A DNA stretch of 64,000 nucleotides. It comes from Alphaproteobacteria bacterium MarineAlpha12_Bin1. GTDB taxonomy: Bacteria; Pseudomonadota; Alphaproteobacteria; UBA6615. Of the stretch, positions 44,376 to 53,689 are shown piece after piece. The notes below the pieces were generated by a model. That model searched no databases and was not told the DNA's origin. It saw only the letters and a list, made by a program, of their open reading frames with translations. The stretch is taken from NCBI GenBank assembly GCA_002937505.1, contig PTJY01000002.1:248001-312000 (forward strand), read 5' to 3'. Position numbers and translations under genes: made by a program. Position 1 is the stretch's first letter; the number at the start of each line of letters is the position of its first letter.

Positions 44376-45679
44376 TAAGTTCCACCAGTGTTTGGTTTAA
44401 GTTTATTGATTATATGCTTCTCAAGTTTTCTAAGGGTAGAATCAACTGATATACGATAATTTACAGCAGCTATCCAAGACTTAGATATTGTTGCGGCGGC
44501 TCCTTTTAAACTCATTAGTTCTTGGGCTGCTGCCTCCAAGTTTCCTTTTGCAACATAGGCTTCAGATCGGGCTATTACAGCCTCCAAGGACTGCCCTGGC
44601 ACCTCGGAGCCAATTTTTCTAATTGTTACGATGCCCCTTACCTTCCTAAGACCGCGCTCAACCCAATCTTTAGCAGGCCCATTTACATTAGAGTTAAGTA
44701 ACAACTTAATCAGATCCGGATATTCTTGAATCAAACTTTTCTTCGTTTGAACCCCGACCCTTGATTTAGCTGCCATCTCATCCAAATATGACCTTATATC
44801 GCTATCTAGTGCATCTACCTCTTGTATTTGGGAAAGTATCATTTGATAAGGGTAGCCTTGTTCTACCTCTCTTTTTAAGATTCCGATCAATAATGCTAGA
44901 AGTGCATATTTATCTCGTGCTTTTTTAGCTTCATAACCGGAGCTTTCTAAATTAGCCAGCTTATCTTGTATCGAGGCAATTTCATCTTTGGCTTCTCGTA
45001 GGTCGTTAACAGATACTCCAGATAGTGTTACAGAGCTTGTTTTTAAATCTTCTATACTTATTTCTATATTTTCTAACCTAGTCATAAGATTACGAAAATT
45101 ATTACTTAATATTTCACTTTGAGCTATTTTCAGAGCATTCTTGTCTAGCTGGTCACGTATATTCTTAATGTCTCCGAGAATCTTCTGCTGTCTCTTATTA
45201 TTGCCATTTTGGTTTACAACAGCTTCCAATTCGACAATGCGTTTGGTCAAAGTTTCATTAGCAATAGAAGATAAGCCCCCCGGACTAAGACTTCTTTCAC
45301 CCAATACTAACCAAGCGACACAAACTAAAGAGATGATCAATAAAACGGTTAAGAGAAGATTAGATACGCTTAATTTTCTCTGTTTTTTGGGGTTTTCACG
45401 AATATAAGAAGTTTTTTCTCTCCCAACCTCATTAGACCGACCTTCAATTAACTCATCAGTCTTTTCTGGAGATTTTTTGATGTTTTCTATATCAATCCCG
45501 AGTTTTTTTGAGGCATTTATAATATCACCTTCTCGCGATTTAGGAAAAACGCCTCTCTGCTTCCAGCCTTGAACCGTACTCACTGGAACATCAAGCTTAC
45601 TGGCCATAGGCCGAATGCCACCAAATGCCTTAATTATAGTTTCAGTGTCACTCAGGTCGATATTTATGGAATCATTCAT
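44375..45679 (-). CDS. Mic60/mitofilin-like membrane protein with N-terminal HTH (carph-isopro type)
   Basis: 434 residues. Residues about 12-60 are a DNA-binding-like HTH: TIIKAFGGIRPMASKLDVP and VSTVQGWKQRGVFP. A disordered linker follows, then one membrane helix at about 105-127, a coiled coil at about 145-250, and a C-terminal helical domain to 425 as in the alphaproteobacterial mitofilin/COG4223 group. It is in the conserved hem gene position of alphaproteobacterial Mic60, implicated in membrane curvature. The HTH plus membrane anchor is notable: the HTH would lie in the cytoplasm. An inverted repeat lies just before its start codon. Confidence 0.85.
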   Translation of the reverse strand: MNDSINIDLSDTETIIKAFGGIRPMASKLDVPVSTVQGWKQRGVFPKSREGDIINASKKLGIDIENIKKSPEKTDELIEGRSNEVGREKTSYIRENPKKQRKLSVSNLLLTVLLIISLVCVAWLVLGERSLSPGGLSSIANETLTKRIVELEAVVNQNGNNKRQQKILGDIKNIRDQLDKNALKIAQSEILSNNFRNLMTRLENIEISIEDLKTSSVTLSGVSVNDLREAKDEIASIQDKLANLESSGYEAKKARDKYALLALLIGILKREVEQGYPYQMILSQIQEVDALDSDIRSYLDEMAAKSRVGVQTKKSLIQEYPDLIKLLLNSNVNGPAKDWVERGLRKVRGIVTIRKIGSEVPGQSLEAVIARSEAYVAKGNLEAAAQELMSLKGAAATISKSWIAAVNYRISVDSTLRKLEKHIINKLKPNTGGT

Positions 45680-45688
45680 CTTTATGAG

Positions 45689-45722
45689 ATGTACTATATA
45701 TTATACATACGTACGTGTACAT
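45689..45722. promoter_or_regulatory. inverted repeat ATGTAC...GTACAT before the HTH-Mic60 gene
   Basis: ATGTAC (45689-45694) and GTACAT (45717-45722) flank an AT-rich spacer containing TACGTA. It is within 45 bases of the ATG at 45679 and in the 96-base gap after hemD. It could be an operator, perhaps for the HTH domain's own gene, but may be chance in AT-rich DNA. Confidence 0.25.
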
Positions 45723-45775
45723 ACTTTTTTTATAAAAAATACATTATCAGCAAAGGGTTAAAGAACGTACAGGGT

Positions 45776-46495
45776 CTATATTTCTAGCAATGAAAGTAGA
45801 GATTCCTGGTTAGGCTTCTCAGCCGTACGGATCTGAGAAAATGGTAAATGCAGGGCATTACTAACATTTTGGCTCAAACAGCAGGCAATTATATTGTTAC
45901 AATAAGTTCCCAATCCTGAAGAAATAACTAATTCTGAAAAAAGCAATGCCGTTCTGGGAGAATAGAATAATGCAAAATCTAACAGTTTCCCTCTTAAATT
46001 ATACTCAACGAGTTCAGGCATCTTATCTACTGCGTCCGATTTATAGAGCTGTTCTGATTTAATCGTATAACCCGACTTTTTAAGGTCCCCAACTAGATCT
46101 CCAGCAACTACACTACCAGTGACATGTACTATAGTTCCTTTTTTAGGATCAAATTTTTCTTTAACCAGAGCCACAAGATCGGCTGCATCACCCTCAGCAC
46201 TGTCGATGTTCATAAAGCCAGACTGTGCAGCAGTATCCGCCGTCGCAGCTCCAACAGATACTATAGGAATACTCCTGTTTCTACTTGTCTTACTTAGCGC
46301 TCGTACCCCATTTGAGCTGGTGACAAGACAAGCCTGATAACTATCTAATTCTAGCCTAATATTCTCTATAAAGCTTATTTCTATCAATGGGGCTATAACA
46401 GCTTCTATATTTAATTTATCTAATCTCGCTTTGGTATCTAAACTATCACTTAATGGGCGGGTTAGTAGTGCCGTTTTGCAATATACAGAGCTCAC
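45776..46495 (-). CDS. hemD: uroporphyrinogen-III synthase
   Basis: 239 residues of the two-domain HemD fold, which is poorly conserved in sequence: ALLTRPLSDSLDTKARLDKL at the start, ACLVTSSNGVRAL, PIVSVGAATADTAAQSG and DFALFYSPRTALLFSEL. It cyclises and rearranges hydroxymethylbilane. Identity rests on those motifs and on the four-base overlap with hemC. Upstream of the Mic60-like gene by 96 bases. Confidence 0.92.
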   Translation of the reverse strand: MSSVYCKTALLTRPLSDSLDTKARLDKLNIEAVIAPLIEISFIENIRLELDSYQACLVTSSNGVRALSKTSRNRSIPIVSVGAATADTAAQSGFMNIDSAEGDAADLVALVKEKFDPKKGTIVHVTGSVVAGDLVGDLKKSGYTIKSEQLYKSDAVDKMPELVEYNLRGKLLDFALFYSPRTALLFSELVISSGLGTYCNNIIACCLSQNVSNALHLPFSQIRTAEKPNQESLLSLLEI

Positions 46496-47412
46496 AACAA
46501 ACTCTCGAAGAAGTCTGGCCCTGCAAGATTTCTTAACTCAATGCCAACTGAATGACCTAAAGCGTGCGCTTCTTTCTTATTTCCAACCCGAGTTAAACGT
46601 TCTATGCCGGTCCCATCGGGCCAAACTAACATTCCTTCTAGACTGATTTTATCACCTTTTAAAGTTGCTAATCCCCCAACAGGGGTTCTACATGTTCCAT
46701 CCAAAGCAGCCAACATAGAACGCTCGCAGACTACACACTTTTCTGTTTTATCGTGGTTTATTGAGTTAAGTAATTTTCCTATGTTTAAATCAGATGTGCG
46801 TCTCTCTACACCAATAGCTCCCTGGCCAACAGACGGCAAAAACAGATCTGGCTCCAACACAGTCCCAACTACATCTGTCCTTTTCAGTCTCTTTAAGCCC
46901 GCTAGAGCAAGTATAGTAGCGTCTACTTCTCCACTTGCGAGTTTATCCAATCGAGTTTCCACATTCCCGCGCAATAATAAAATTTTAAGATCAGGCCTAA
47001 TGGCCAAGAGCTGGGCCCTTCTTCGTAATGATGCAGTCCCCACACGAGCCCCTTCCAGCAACGCATCTATAGACGGGGCACCAATCAATACGTCACGAGG
47101 GTCCTCGCGAGGTAAATAACAGTCTATGATTAACTCTTTAGGCAAAATAGATTCAACATCCTTCATAGAGTGAACTGCAACATCAATTTTACCCTCAATT
47201 AATGCTATCTGTATCTCTTTAGTAAAAAGCCCTTTTCCACCTAAGTCTGCTAAATGTCTATCAGTAATCTTATCTCCGGTTGTTTTAATAGCCTTAATTA
47301 CTGGCTCAGGTATCTGAGGGTTATTTTTAATGAGTAAATTACGCACCTGATTTGCCTGAGCTAGAGCAAGTGGACTTCCTCGAGTTCCAATTTTTATTTG
47401 TGTTAGCGTCAT
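46492..47412 (-). CDS. hemC: porphobilinogen deaminase
   Basis: 306 residues from ATG 47412; a longer frame to 47478 adds 22 residues without family similarity. KIGTRGSPLALAQANQVR is the classic start, followed by GGKGLFTKEIQIALIEGKID, AVHSMKDVES, GTASLRRRAQL and LDGTCRTPVGG with the dipyrromethane-binding Cys. It condenses four porphobilinogens. First gene of the heme operon, divergent from tsaD over about 108 bases which must contain both promoters. Confidence 0.96.
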   Translation of the reverse strand: MTLTQIKIGTRGSPLALAQANQVRNLLIKNNPQIPEPVIKAIKTTGDKITDRHLADLGGKGLFTKEIQIALIEGKIDVAVHSMKDVESILPKELIIDCYLPREDPRDVLIGAPSIDALLEGARVGTASLRRRAQLLAIRPDLKILLLRGNVETRLDKLASGEVDATILALAGLKRLKRTDVVGTVLEPDLFLPSVGQGAIGVERRTSDLNIGKLLNSINHDKTEKCVVCERSMLAALDGTCRTPVGGLATLKGDKISLEGMLVWPDGTGIERLTRVGNKKEAHALGHSVGIELRNLAGPDFFESLL

Positions 47413-47520
47413 TATTTCGTCATAAGCTCTTAAAATTAATATATAAAGCATACCAGTATAGAGATATTCTATCGCCACTTTGGCTAACTAAAAACTGCAA
47501 ATAATAATACATGATCAAAT

Positions 47521-48570
47521 ATGATTGTTCTCGGTATCGAAACTAGCTGTGATGAAACTGCTGCTGCTGTAGTTGCTGTGGATCGCACAATCTTGTCAAA
47601 CGAAATACTAAGTCAGTTTGAAGAACATAGACCTTATGGAGGCGTCGTACCAGAGATAGCGGCTCGAGCACACCTCGAATATTTAAACACTGTTATTATC
47701 AAGGCTCTAAAAACAGCAAATGTTAGTTTCCAAGATTTAAGCGCGATAGGGGCAACTGGTGGTCCAGGATTAATAGGGGGTGTAACAGTAGGAGTAATGA
47801 CTGCCAAAGCAATTGCGGACGTTCATAAACTTCCTTTTTTAGCCATCAACCATCTGGAGGGACATGCTCTTAGTGCACGATTATCTGATGATGTAACATT
47901 CCCATACCTTTTACTACTGGTGTCAGGAGGACACTGCCAGTTATTAATTGCTAGAGCGCTTGGTCAATACGAAAAGCTGGGAGGAACCATAGATGATGCG
48001 ATTGGTGAGTCATTTGATAAAACAGCTAAATTACTCGGGCTCGGCTATCCGGGAGGACCAGCGATAGAAAATGCAGCTAAAAGTGGAAATCCACAAAGCT
48101 TCAAATTACCAAGACCTCTCTCCGGTCGTCCTGGTTGTGATTTTTCTTTCTCCGGCCTTAAAACAGCTGTCCGCAACTCAGTTTTAAAACTAGATACAAA
48201 CAAGCTATCTGATGATGATATAGCCGACATCGCCGCCTCATTCCAATGTGCAGTGGGAGATGTTTTAAAAGACCGGTGTAATAATGCTCTAAAAGAATTT
48301 ACAAAGACTTTCCCTGACATCAAACCAGTCTTAGTTGCTGCTGGAGGGGTTGCCTCAAATTTATATTTACGAGATAGCTTACGTGAGGTTTGTAAAATAC
48401 ATAAGGCAGATTTGATTGCCCCTCCACCAATTCTATGCACTGACAACGCAGCAATGATAGCTTGGGCAGCGTTAGAACATCTTCAAAAGGGAGAAAAAAC
48501 CAACCTTAACTTTTCTCCAAGACCTCGCTGGCCCCTGGAAGAGGATAAATCTTCTAGCAAAAACTTATAA
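47521..48570 (+). CDS. tsaD: tRNA N6-adenosine threonylcarbamoyltransferase
   Basis: 349 residues: [57 protein letters not shown] with the metal His pair, [28 protein letters not shown] and [15 protein letters not shown] with the metal Asp. It transfers the threonylcarbamoyl group to A37 of ANN-decoding tRNAs. It starts the plus-strand housekeeping set. Confidence 0.97.
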   Translation: MIVLGIETSCDETAAAVVAVDRTILSNEILSQFEEHRPYGGVVPEIAARAHLEYLNTVIIKALKTANVSFQDLSAIGATGGPGLIGGVTVGVMTAKAIADVHKLPFLAINHLEGHALSARLSDDVTFPYLLLLVSGGHCQLLIARALGQYEKLGGTIDDAIGESFDKTAKLLGLGYPGGPAIENAAKSGNPQSFKLPRPLSGRPGCDFSFSGLKTAVRNSVLKLDTNKLSDDDIADIAASFQCAVGDVLKDRCNNALKEFTKTFPDIKPVLVAAGGVASNLYLRDSLREVCKIHKADLIAPPPILCTDNAAMIAWAALEHLQKGEKTNLNFSPRPRWPLEEDKSSSKNL

Positions 48571-48655
48571 TTTTTGGCTTATGCAATTAAAGTATGTAGC
48601 ATCTAATAAATTTTAAAATATAGATTTTACCACATTAATTTGAGCTAATAGTGAA

Positions 48656-49645
48656 ATGAAAAAAATCGGAATTATTGGAGCTGGAGCTTGGGGGTCTGCT
48701 TTAGCTATAGCAGTAGCACAGGCAAGACACGAGGTTTTATTGAGAGCACATGAAAGTGATGTTGTCGACTTTATAAACACTAATCATGTGAACCCTGAAT
48801 ACTTGCCGGGTGTTACTTTTCCTGATTCAGTCCGCTCCACAAGTTCTCTATCTGAAACAGTTAATCGGGATATAGTTCTACTTGTCACCCCAGCACAATA
48901 TGTTCGCGAAATTATTATGGCAACAAAATCCCAGTTCGGAAGAAAAACCGAATTAATCATATGTTCCAAAGGAATAGAGCAAAAAAGCGGTCAATTACTT
49001 AGCGAGATAATAGAAGATATTATTCCTGAGATTCCTTTAGCAATACTTTCTGGACCAACTTTTGCGCATGAGGTTGCAAAGGGCTTACCCGCAGCTGTGA
49101 CCATTGCCTCTAAAAACCTTAACAGCGCCAAGAAGCTAGTTAATGAATTCGGCACGCCTACTTTTCGCCCTTACGCATCAAATGATATAATCGGAGCCCA
49201 AATTGGTGGAGCTGTTAAAAATGTTATAGCAATAGCATGTGGAATAGTTAATGGTAAAAACTTTGGAGAAAATGCCAGGGCTGCAATAATTTCAAGGGGC
49301 TTATCTGAAATGGTAAGATTTGGCATAGCTCTAAAAGCGGACCCATCTACATTAATGGGGCTTTCTGGACTTGGAGACCTCACATTAACGTGTACTTCAG
49401 AATCATCGCGTAATTATAGTGTAGGGTTAAGATTGGGAAGTGGCACTACAGTATCTGAAATTTTGGCGAACCGAAAGTCAGTCGCAGAAGGAATATATAC
49501 CGCAAAAGCTATTTGTATTAGAGGGAAAGAGCTTGGTGTTGAATTACCAATATGCTCAGGAGTAAATGAAATTTTACACAATAACGCTAATATTGATAAA
49601 ACTGTCTCTCAGATTCTATCCCGTCCACTTCGATCTGAAATATAA
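48656..49645 (+). CDS. gpsA: NAD(P)-dependent glycerol-3-phosphate dehydrogenase
   Basis: 329 residues: IGIIGAGAWGSALAIAVAQ for NAD binding, LLVTPAQYVREI, LSGPTFAHEVAKGLPAAVTIA, GAVKNVIAIACGIVNG with the catalytic Lys, and SGLGDLTLTCTSESSRNYS. It makes glycerol-3-phosphate for phospholipid synthesis. It follows tsaD by 85 bases, the usual order in alphaproteobacteria. Confidence 0.96.
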   Translation: MKKIGIIGAGAWGSALAIAVAQARHEVLLRAHESDVVDFINTNHVNPEYLPGVTFPDSVRSTSSLSETVNRDIVLLVTPAQYVREIIMATKSQFGRKTELIICSKGIEQKSGQLLSEIIEDIIPEIPLAILSGPTFAHEVAKGLPAAVTIASKNLNSAKKLVNEFGTPTFRPYASNDIIGAQIGGAVKNVIAIACGIVNGKNFGENARAAIISRGLSEMVRFGIALKADPSTLMGLSGLGDLTLTCTSESSRNYSVGLRLGSGTTVSEILANRKSVAEGIYTAKAICIRGKELGVELPICSGVNEILHNNANIDKTVSQILSRPLRSEI

Positions 49646-49704
49646 ATGTTGGGAGCAAACCGATCAAACTAGATAGAATATAAGCATTGAGAAGGAATAA
49701 TAAA

Positions 49705-50127
49705 ATGTCTTACTGGCTTTTTAAATCTGAGCCTAGCACCTGGTCATGGGAAGACCATGAAAAAAAGGGTACTGAACACTGGGATGGAGTACGTAATTAT
49801 CAAGCAAATAATAATATGAAAAAAATGAAAGTCGGTGATCTTGGATTCTTTTATCACTCGGTTAAAGAAAAAAAAATAATTGGAATTGTTGAGGTAGTAA
49901 AAGAACACTACCCAGACCACACCGACAAAAGTGGTCGTTTTGGAATGGTTGACCTTAAAGCAGTAAACCGAGTCAAAAAACCTGTGACTTTGTCTGAAAT
50001 TAAAGATAATCCTAGATTATCAGATATGGTTCTTGTAAATAATTCTCGTCTTTCAGTTCAGCCTGTCTCTGATTCAGAGTGGTCTGAAATCTGTCGAATG
50101 GCTGAAGAAATTTCAGTTAAGGCTTAA
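49705..50127 (+). CDS. EVE domain-containing protein
   Basis: 140 residues from ATG 49705, with AAGGA about eight bases before. The complete EVE/PUA-like domain shows YWLFKSEPSTWSWEDHEKKG, WDGVRNYQANNNMKKMKVGD, FYHS and IVEVVKEHYPD. EVE proteins bind modified bases of DNA or RNA. It follows gpsA by 59 bases. Confidence 0.93.
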   Translation: MSYWLFKSEPSTWSWEDHEKKGTEHWDGVRNYQANNNMKKMKVGDLGFFYHSVKEKKIIGIVEVVKEHYPDHTDKSGRFGMVDLKAVNRVKKPVTLSEIKDNPRLSDMVLVNNSRLSVQPVSDSEWSEICRMAEEISVKA

Positions 50128-50173
50128 GCTTTCAAGATAAAAAATTCAGGGTCGTGATCTAGCTGGGAAAAAA

Positions 50174-50560
50174 ATGACTGAAAACAGATATGAGCCACCT
50201 GAAATGAGAGGGAAAAGAAGAGTAATATGTCATATTAGTGAAATCCCTGAAACAGGGAAGGGGTTATCAATTAAAAAAATAATTAAAGGTGACCCTGACA
50301 GGTCTCTAGATCTTTTTTTAGTGACCGATGGCGATGAGGTACAAGGTTATTTCAATATCTGCCCTCACCAAGGGACACCACTCGATTTAAAGCCCGACGT
50401 ATTTTTAGATGTTGAGAAAAAATATATTCAATGCTCAACTCACGGTGCAAAATTTCAAAAAGATGATGGCCTATGTATTAGCGGACCTTGCGTAGGCTCT
50501 AAACTAATGAAAATACCCATTCACCTTGATAGTGATGGAAGTATACTACTGGGAGAGTAA
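50174..50560 (+). CDS. Rieske 2Fe-2S ferredoxin-like protein
   Basis: 128 residues with a Rieske domain: the first ligand pair in NICPHQGTPLDL (CxH) and the second in QCSTHGAKFQ (CxxH), plus GPCVGSKLMKIPI. No membrane helix or oxygenase domain is present. It is a soluble electron carrier or regulator, whose partner is unknown. It lies between the EVE gene and acs in the conserved region. Confidence 0.88.
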   Translation: MTENRYEPPEMRGKRRVICHISEIPETGKGLSIKKIIKGDPDRSLDLFLVTDGDEVQGYFNICPHQGTPLDLKPDVFLDVEKKYIQCSTHGAKFQKDDGLCISGPCVGSKLMKIPIHLDSDGSILLGE

Positions 50561-50699
50561 AAAACTAAATAGCTTTAAAAACTCTATATTTTCTAATCAA
50601 CATGTTTCGTAATATAGTTAAACTATTATTTACCTCCGGGTATATTTAAGGCCATGATGCTAATTGAAAGAAGTCAAAAAAAAGAGGAGAGCAGGCCCG

Positions 50700-52643
50700 A
50701 TGTCACGTGATAAGTTTCCAGTAACAGAGTTTTGGGCAGAACGAGCTTGGGTTGACGATGAAGAGTATACAAAAATGTATAATCATTCTATCGAGGACCC
50801 AGTAAACTTTTGGAATGAACAAGGTAAAAGAATTGATTGGATTAAACCTTATACTCAAGTAAAAAACGTCTCTTTTAAAGCTTCGGATCTAAAAATTACC
50901 TGGTATGAAGACGGAATACTGAATGCTTCAGCCAACTGCATAGACAGACATTTGGAAAAACGAGGAGATCAGGTCGCAATAATTTGGGAAGGTGACGACC
51001 CTAGCCAAGATACAAAAATCACATATCTCGAGCTTCACGATAGGGTTTGTAGATTTGCTAACGGACTAAAAGAGCTGGGTGTAAAAAAAGGAGATAGGGT
51101 AACAATTTACCTTCCTATGATCCCAGAAATAGCAATATCAATGTTGGCTTGTGCCAGGATTGGAGCCATACATTCAGTTGTATTTGGAGGGTTTTCACCC
51201 GAATCTATTGCTGGACGTATTGAGGACTGTAAATCTACTTTTATTATCACTTCTGATGAAGGGCTTCGTGGAGGACGAAAAATACCTTTGAAATATAATG
51301 TCGACCAAGCAATTGAAAAATTAGACCCAAAAACAATAAATAAGGTAATAGTCGTTAATCGCTCTGGAGCAGATATTAACTGGATAGATGGCCGAGACGT
51401 TTGGTACCACGACCTGGTGGCTGATCAATCAACCGAATGCTTGCCTGAGCCCATGAATGCTGAAGATCCATTATTCATTCTATATACTTCTGGCTCGACT
51501 GGAAAACCTAAGGGAGTTCTTCATACAACAGGTGGCTACATGGTCTACGCCTCCATGACTCATCAATACGTTTTTGACTATCACGATAAGGATATTTATT
51601 GGTGTACTGCTGACTGCGGATGGATTACAGGCCACAGCTATATTGTTTATGGACCACTCGCTAATGGTGCAACAACATTAATTTTTGAAGGACTGCCAAA
51701 TTACCCAGATGCATCACGTCATTGGCAGGTATGTGATAAGCATCAAGTAAATATTTATTATACAGCCCCAACTGCGATTAGGGCTCTTATGCGTGAAGGC
51801 AACCAACCAGTAGAAAAAACTTCTCGTAAGTCTATTAGGCTACTAGGGACTGTCGGCGAGCCAATAAACCCTGAAGCATGGCACTGGTACCATGAAATTG
51901 TTGGAGAAAGTCGCTGCCCTATAGTTGACACCTGGTGGCAAACTGAAACGGGCGGTATTCTGCTCACGCCGTTACCAGGGGCCACAATGTTAAAACCAGG
52001 TAGCGCCACCCGCCCCTTCTTCGGCGTGAACCCAGTTATAGTTGACAATGACGGTAATATTCTTGAAGGCGCCTGTGAAGGTACCCTGTGTATCGACGGA
52101 GGCTGGCCAGGACAAATGAGAACTGTCTACGGAGACCATCAACGTTTTATAGATACATATTTTAAAACCTTTGATGGTCTTTTCTTTACTGGTGACGGCT
52201 GTCGGCGTGATGAAGATGGTTACTATTGGATCACCGGTCGTGTAGATGATGTTATTAACGTATCTGGCCATAGATTAGGAACAGCGGAGGTTGAAAGCGC
52301 TTTGGTCGAACATGATGCCGTTGCAGAATCAGCAGTTGTTGGTTTCCCACATGACATTAAGGGGCAGGGTATTTATGCCTATGTAACTTTAAAGTTAGAA
52401 AGCCAACCCTCTGATGAACTACGTACCGAACTCATTCAATTTGTCAGAAAAGAAATAGGCCCTATAGCTACACCAGACCTACTTCAGTGGGCACCCAGTC
52501 TACCTAAGACTCGTTCAGGAAAAATTATGAGGAGAATCTTACGAAAAATTGCTGCTAATGAGCATGATCAACTAGGCGACACCTCAACTCTTGCAGATCC
52601 GAGCGTGGTTAATGACCTAGTGGATAATCGACAAAACCGCTAA
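50700..52643 (+). CDS. acs: acetyl-CoA synthetase
   Basis: 647 residues from ATG 50700; a TTG at 50664 is in frame but the shorter form matches family length. The AMP-binding core has [41 protein letters not shown] with the Trp typical of acetyl-CoA synthetases, and [19 protein letters not shown]. The C-terminal [16 protein letters not shown] holds the acetylatable Lys. It activates acetate to acetyl-CoA through acetyl-AMP. Confidence 0.96.
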   Translation: MSRDKFPVTEFWAERAWVDDEEYTKMYNHSIEDPVNFWNEQGKRIDWIKPYTQVKNVSFKASDLKITWYEDGILNASANCIDRHLEKRGDQVAIIWEGDDPSQDTKITYLELHDRVCRFANGLKELGVKKGDRVTIYLPMIPEIAISMLACARIGAIHSVVFGGFSPESIAGRIEDCKSTFIITSDEGLRGGRKIPLKYNVDQAIEKLDPKTINKVIVVNRSGADINWIDGRDVWYHDLVADQSTECLPEPMNAEDPLFILYTSGSTGKPKGVLHTTGGYMVYASMTHQYVFDYHDKDIYWCTADCGWITGHSYIVYGPLANGATTLIFEGLPNYPDASRHWQVCDKHQVNIYYTAPTAIRALMREGNQPVEKTSRKSIRLLGTVGEPINPEAWHWYHEIVGESRCPIVDTWWQTETGGILLTPLPGATMLKPGSATRPFFGVNPVIVDNDGNILEGACEGTLCIDGGWPGQMRTVYGDHQRFIDTYFKTFDGLFFTGDGCRRDEDGYYWITGRVDDVINVSGHRLGTAEVESALVEHDAVAESAVVGFPHDIKGQGIYAYVTLKLESQPSDELRTELIQFVRKEIGPIATPDLLQWAPSLPKTRSGKIMRRILRKIAANEHDQLGDTSTLADPSVVNDLVDNRQNR

Positions 52644-52666
52644 AATTTAATTTTAGTTCTAAATTT

Positions 52667-52885
52667 TTAAAAATCGATGCAACGTCCATTTCTTTCCCAA
52701 TCCCCATACCGTGTAGGTTCTGGCCCCTTCGGGCCTCCTAGCTCTTTTTTACTAACAGATTGATTGGACTTTTGGGGTTTATGGCCAACTGATACATAGT
52801 GTAATTTCTCACTTGCTTTTTTTTTGGTGAGAGGTTTTAGCCCAATCTTTTCGTCATACTGACTATTTTTAGTTTTTTCTTTCAT
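52667..52885 (-). CDS. SDHAF4/DUF1674 family protein
   Basis: 72 residues. The C-terminus LGGPKGPEPTRYGDWERNGR with CIDF is the DUF1674/SDHAF4 signature; the N-terminal half is lysine-rich and variable. Eukaryotic SDHAF4 helps assemble succinate dehydrogenase flavoprotein, and bacterial members are assumed to do likewise. It lies between the convergent acs gene and the divergent gcrA. Confidence 0.9.
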   Translation of the reverse strand: MKEKTKNSQYDEKIGLKPLTKKKASEKLHYVSVGHKPQKSNQSVSKKELGGPKGPEPTRYGDWERNGRCIDF

Positions 52886-53165
52886 GTCTCTCTATATATA
52901 TGATCTAAAAACTCAAAAAAAGATCTATAAAAAAAATCTCCTAGCTCAGCGTAAGACCAAAAAGTATTTTAAACATAGAAAGAGCTACAAAGACAGAAAT
53001 CATTTCTTAAACATACAATATGTTATGATACTGTAGAAAAATATCCCCACATTTTGTTATATTTACCTTATATTGTAGTATTGCTCAAATCTGGCACATG
53101 ATCTAGTATAAGAAAGCTTTTATATGCTTTGGGTTTAGCCTAGTTTTAATAATAAGGTGAACAAT
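52886..53165. promoter_or_regulatory. gcrA upstream region with possible sigma-70 promoter
   Basis: 280 AT-rich bases between the SDHAF4 gene and gcrA. TTGCTC (53081-53086) and TAGTAT (53104-53109) are 17 bases apart and form a plausible promoter for gcrA. I find no GANTC methylation site in it. AAGGTG before ATG 53166 is the ribosome-binding site. Confidence 0.35.
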
Positions 53166-53639
53166 ATGGCTTGGACAGACGATCGTGTGGCAGTACTACG
53201 TGAGCTTTGGACAAAAGGGCTTAGTGCAAGCCAAATTGCAGTCCAGCTCGGAGGAGTTAGTCGTAATGCGGTTATTGGTAAAGCTCACAGGTTAGGGCTT
53301 GAAAGCAGACCATCACCAATCCGAGGTGGAGGAAATTCTCGTAGTCGCCGTAATAGAGCAATAAGCCGGGCTCTTGAGGCACGTGCACTTAGAGGAACTA
53401 TGGCTGATGAAGTAATTGATGGGGAGCCGTTGGTGCCTGATAACGGCCGGGACGGCAAAGCCAGTGCCCTGGAACCACCGTCACGCCCTATAAGCGATGT
53501 AAAAGAATGCTTGTGGCCCATAGGCGATCCAAGTGACTCTGATTTTAGCTTCTGCGGAGACGATACCGCACCAGGAAGACCATATTGCCCTAATCATTGT
53601 ACAATCGCCTATATACGAAAAGATAAAACAGCAGCCTAA
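53166..53639 (+). CDS. gcrA: GcrA cell cycle regulator
   Basis: 157 residues from ATG 53166 (a GTG at 53157 is in frame but not needed). N-terminal HTH-like WTDDRVAVLRELWTKGLSAS and IAVQLGGVSRNAVIGKAHRL is the GcrA DNA/sigma-70-binding domain. The C-terminal CLWPIGDPSDSDFSFCGDD and PYCPNHCTIAYI is the Cys/His zinc-like domain typical of the family. GcrA activates transcription at CcrM-methylated promoters in alphaproteobacteria, so this is strong taxonomic evidence. Confidence 0.96.
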   Translation: MAWTDDRVAVLRELWTKGLSASQIAVQLGGVSRNAVIGKAHRLGLESRPSPIRGGGNSRSRRNRAISRALEARALRGTMADEVIDGEPLVPDNGRDGKASALEPPSRPISDVKECLWPIGDPSDSDFSFCGDDTAPGRPYCPNHCTIAYIRKDKTAA

Positions 53640-53689
53640 AATAGTAATTATCTTAATAATATATCATTAGCGATAAAATCAGGCACTCC

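Noticed and set aside
46604-47119. A 171-codon open frame antisense to hemC
   Set aside because: hemC is unmistakable on the other strand and the antisense translation has no known motif.
50655-50711. A 18-residue frame starting ATGATG before acs and overlapping its start
   Set aside because: Could couple translation to acs, but has no clear ribosome-binding site and no conserved leader features.
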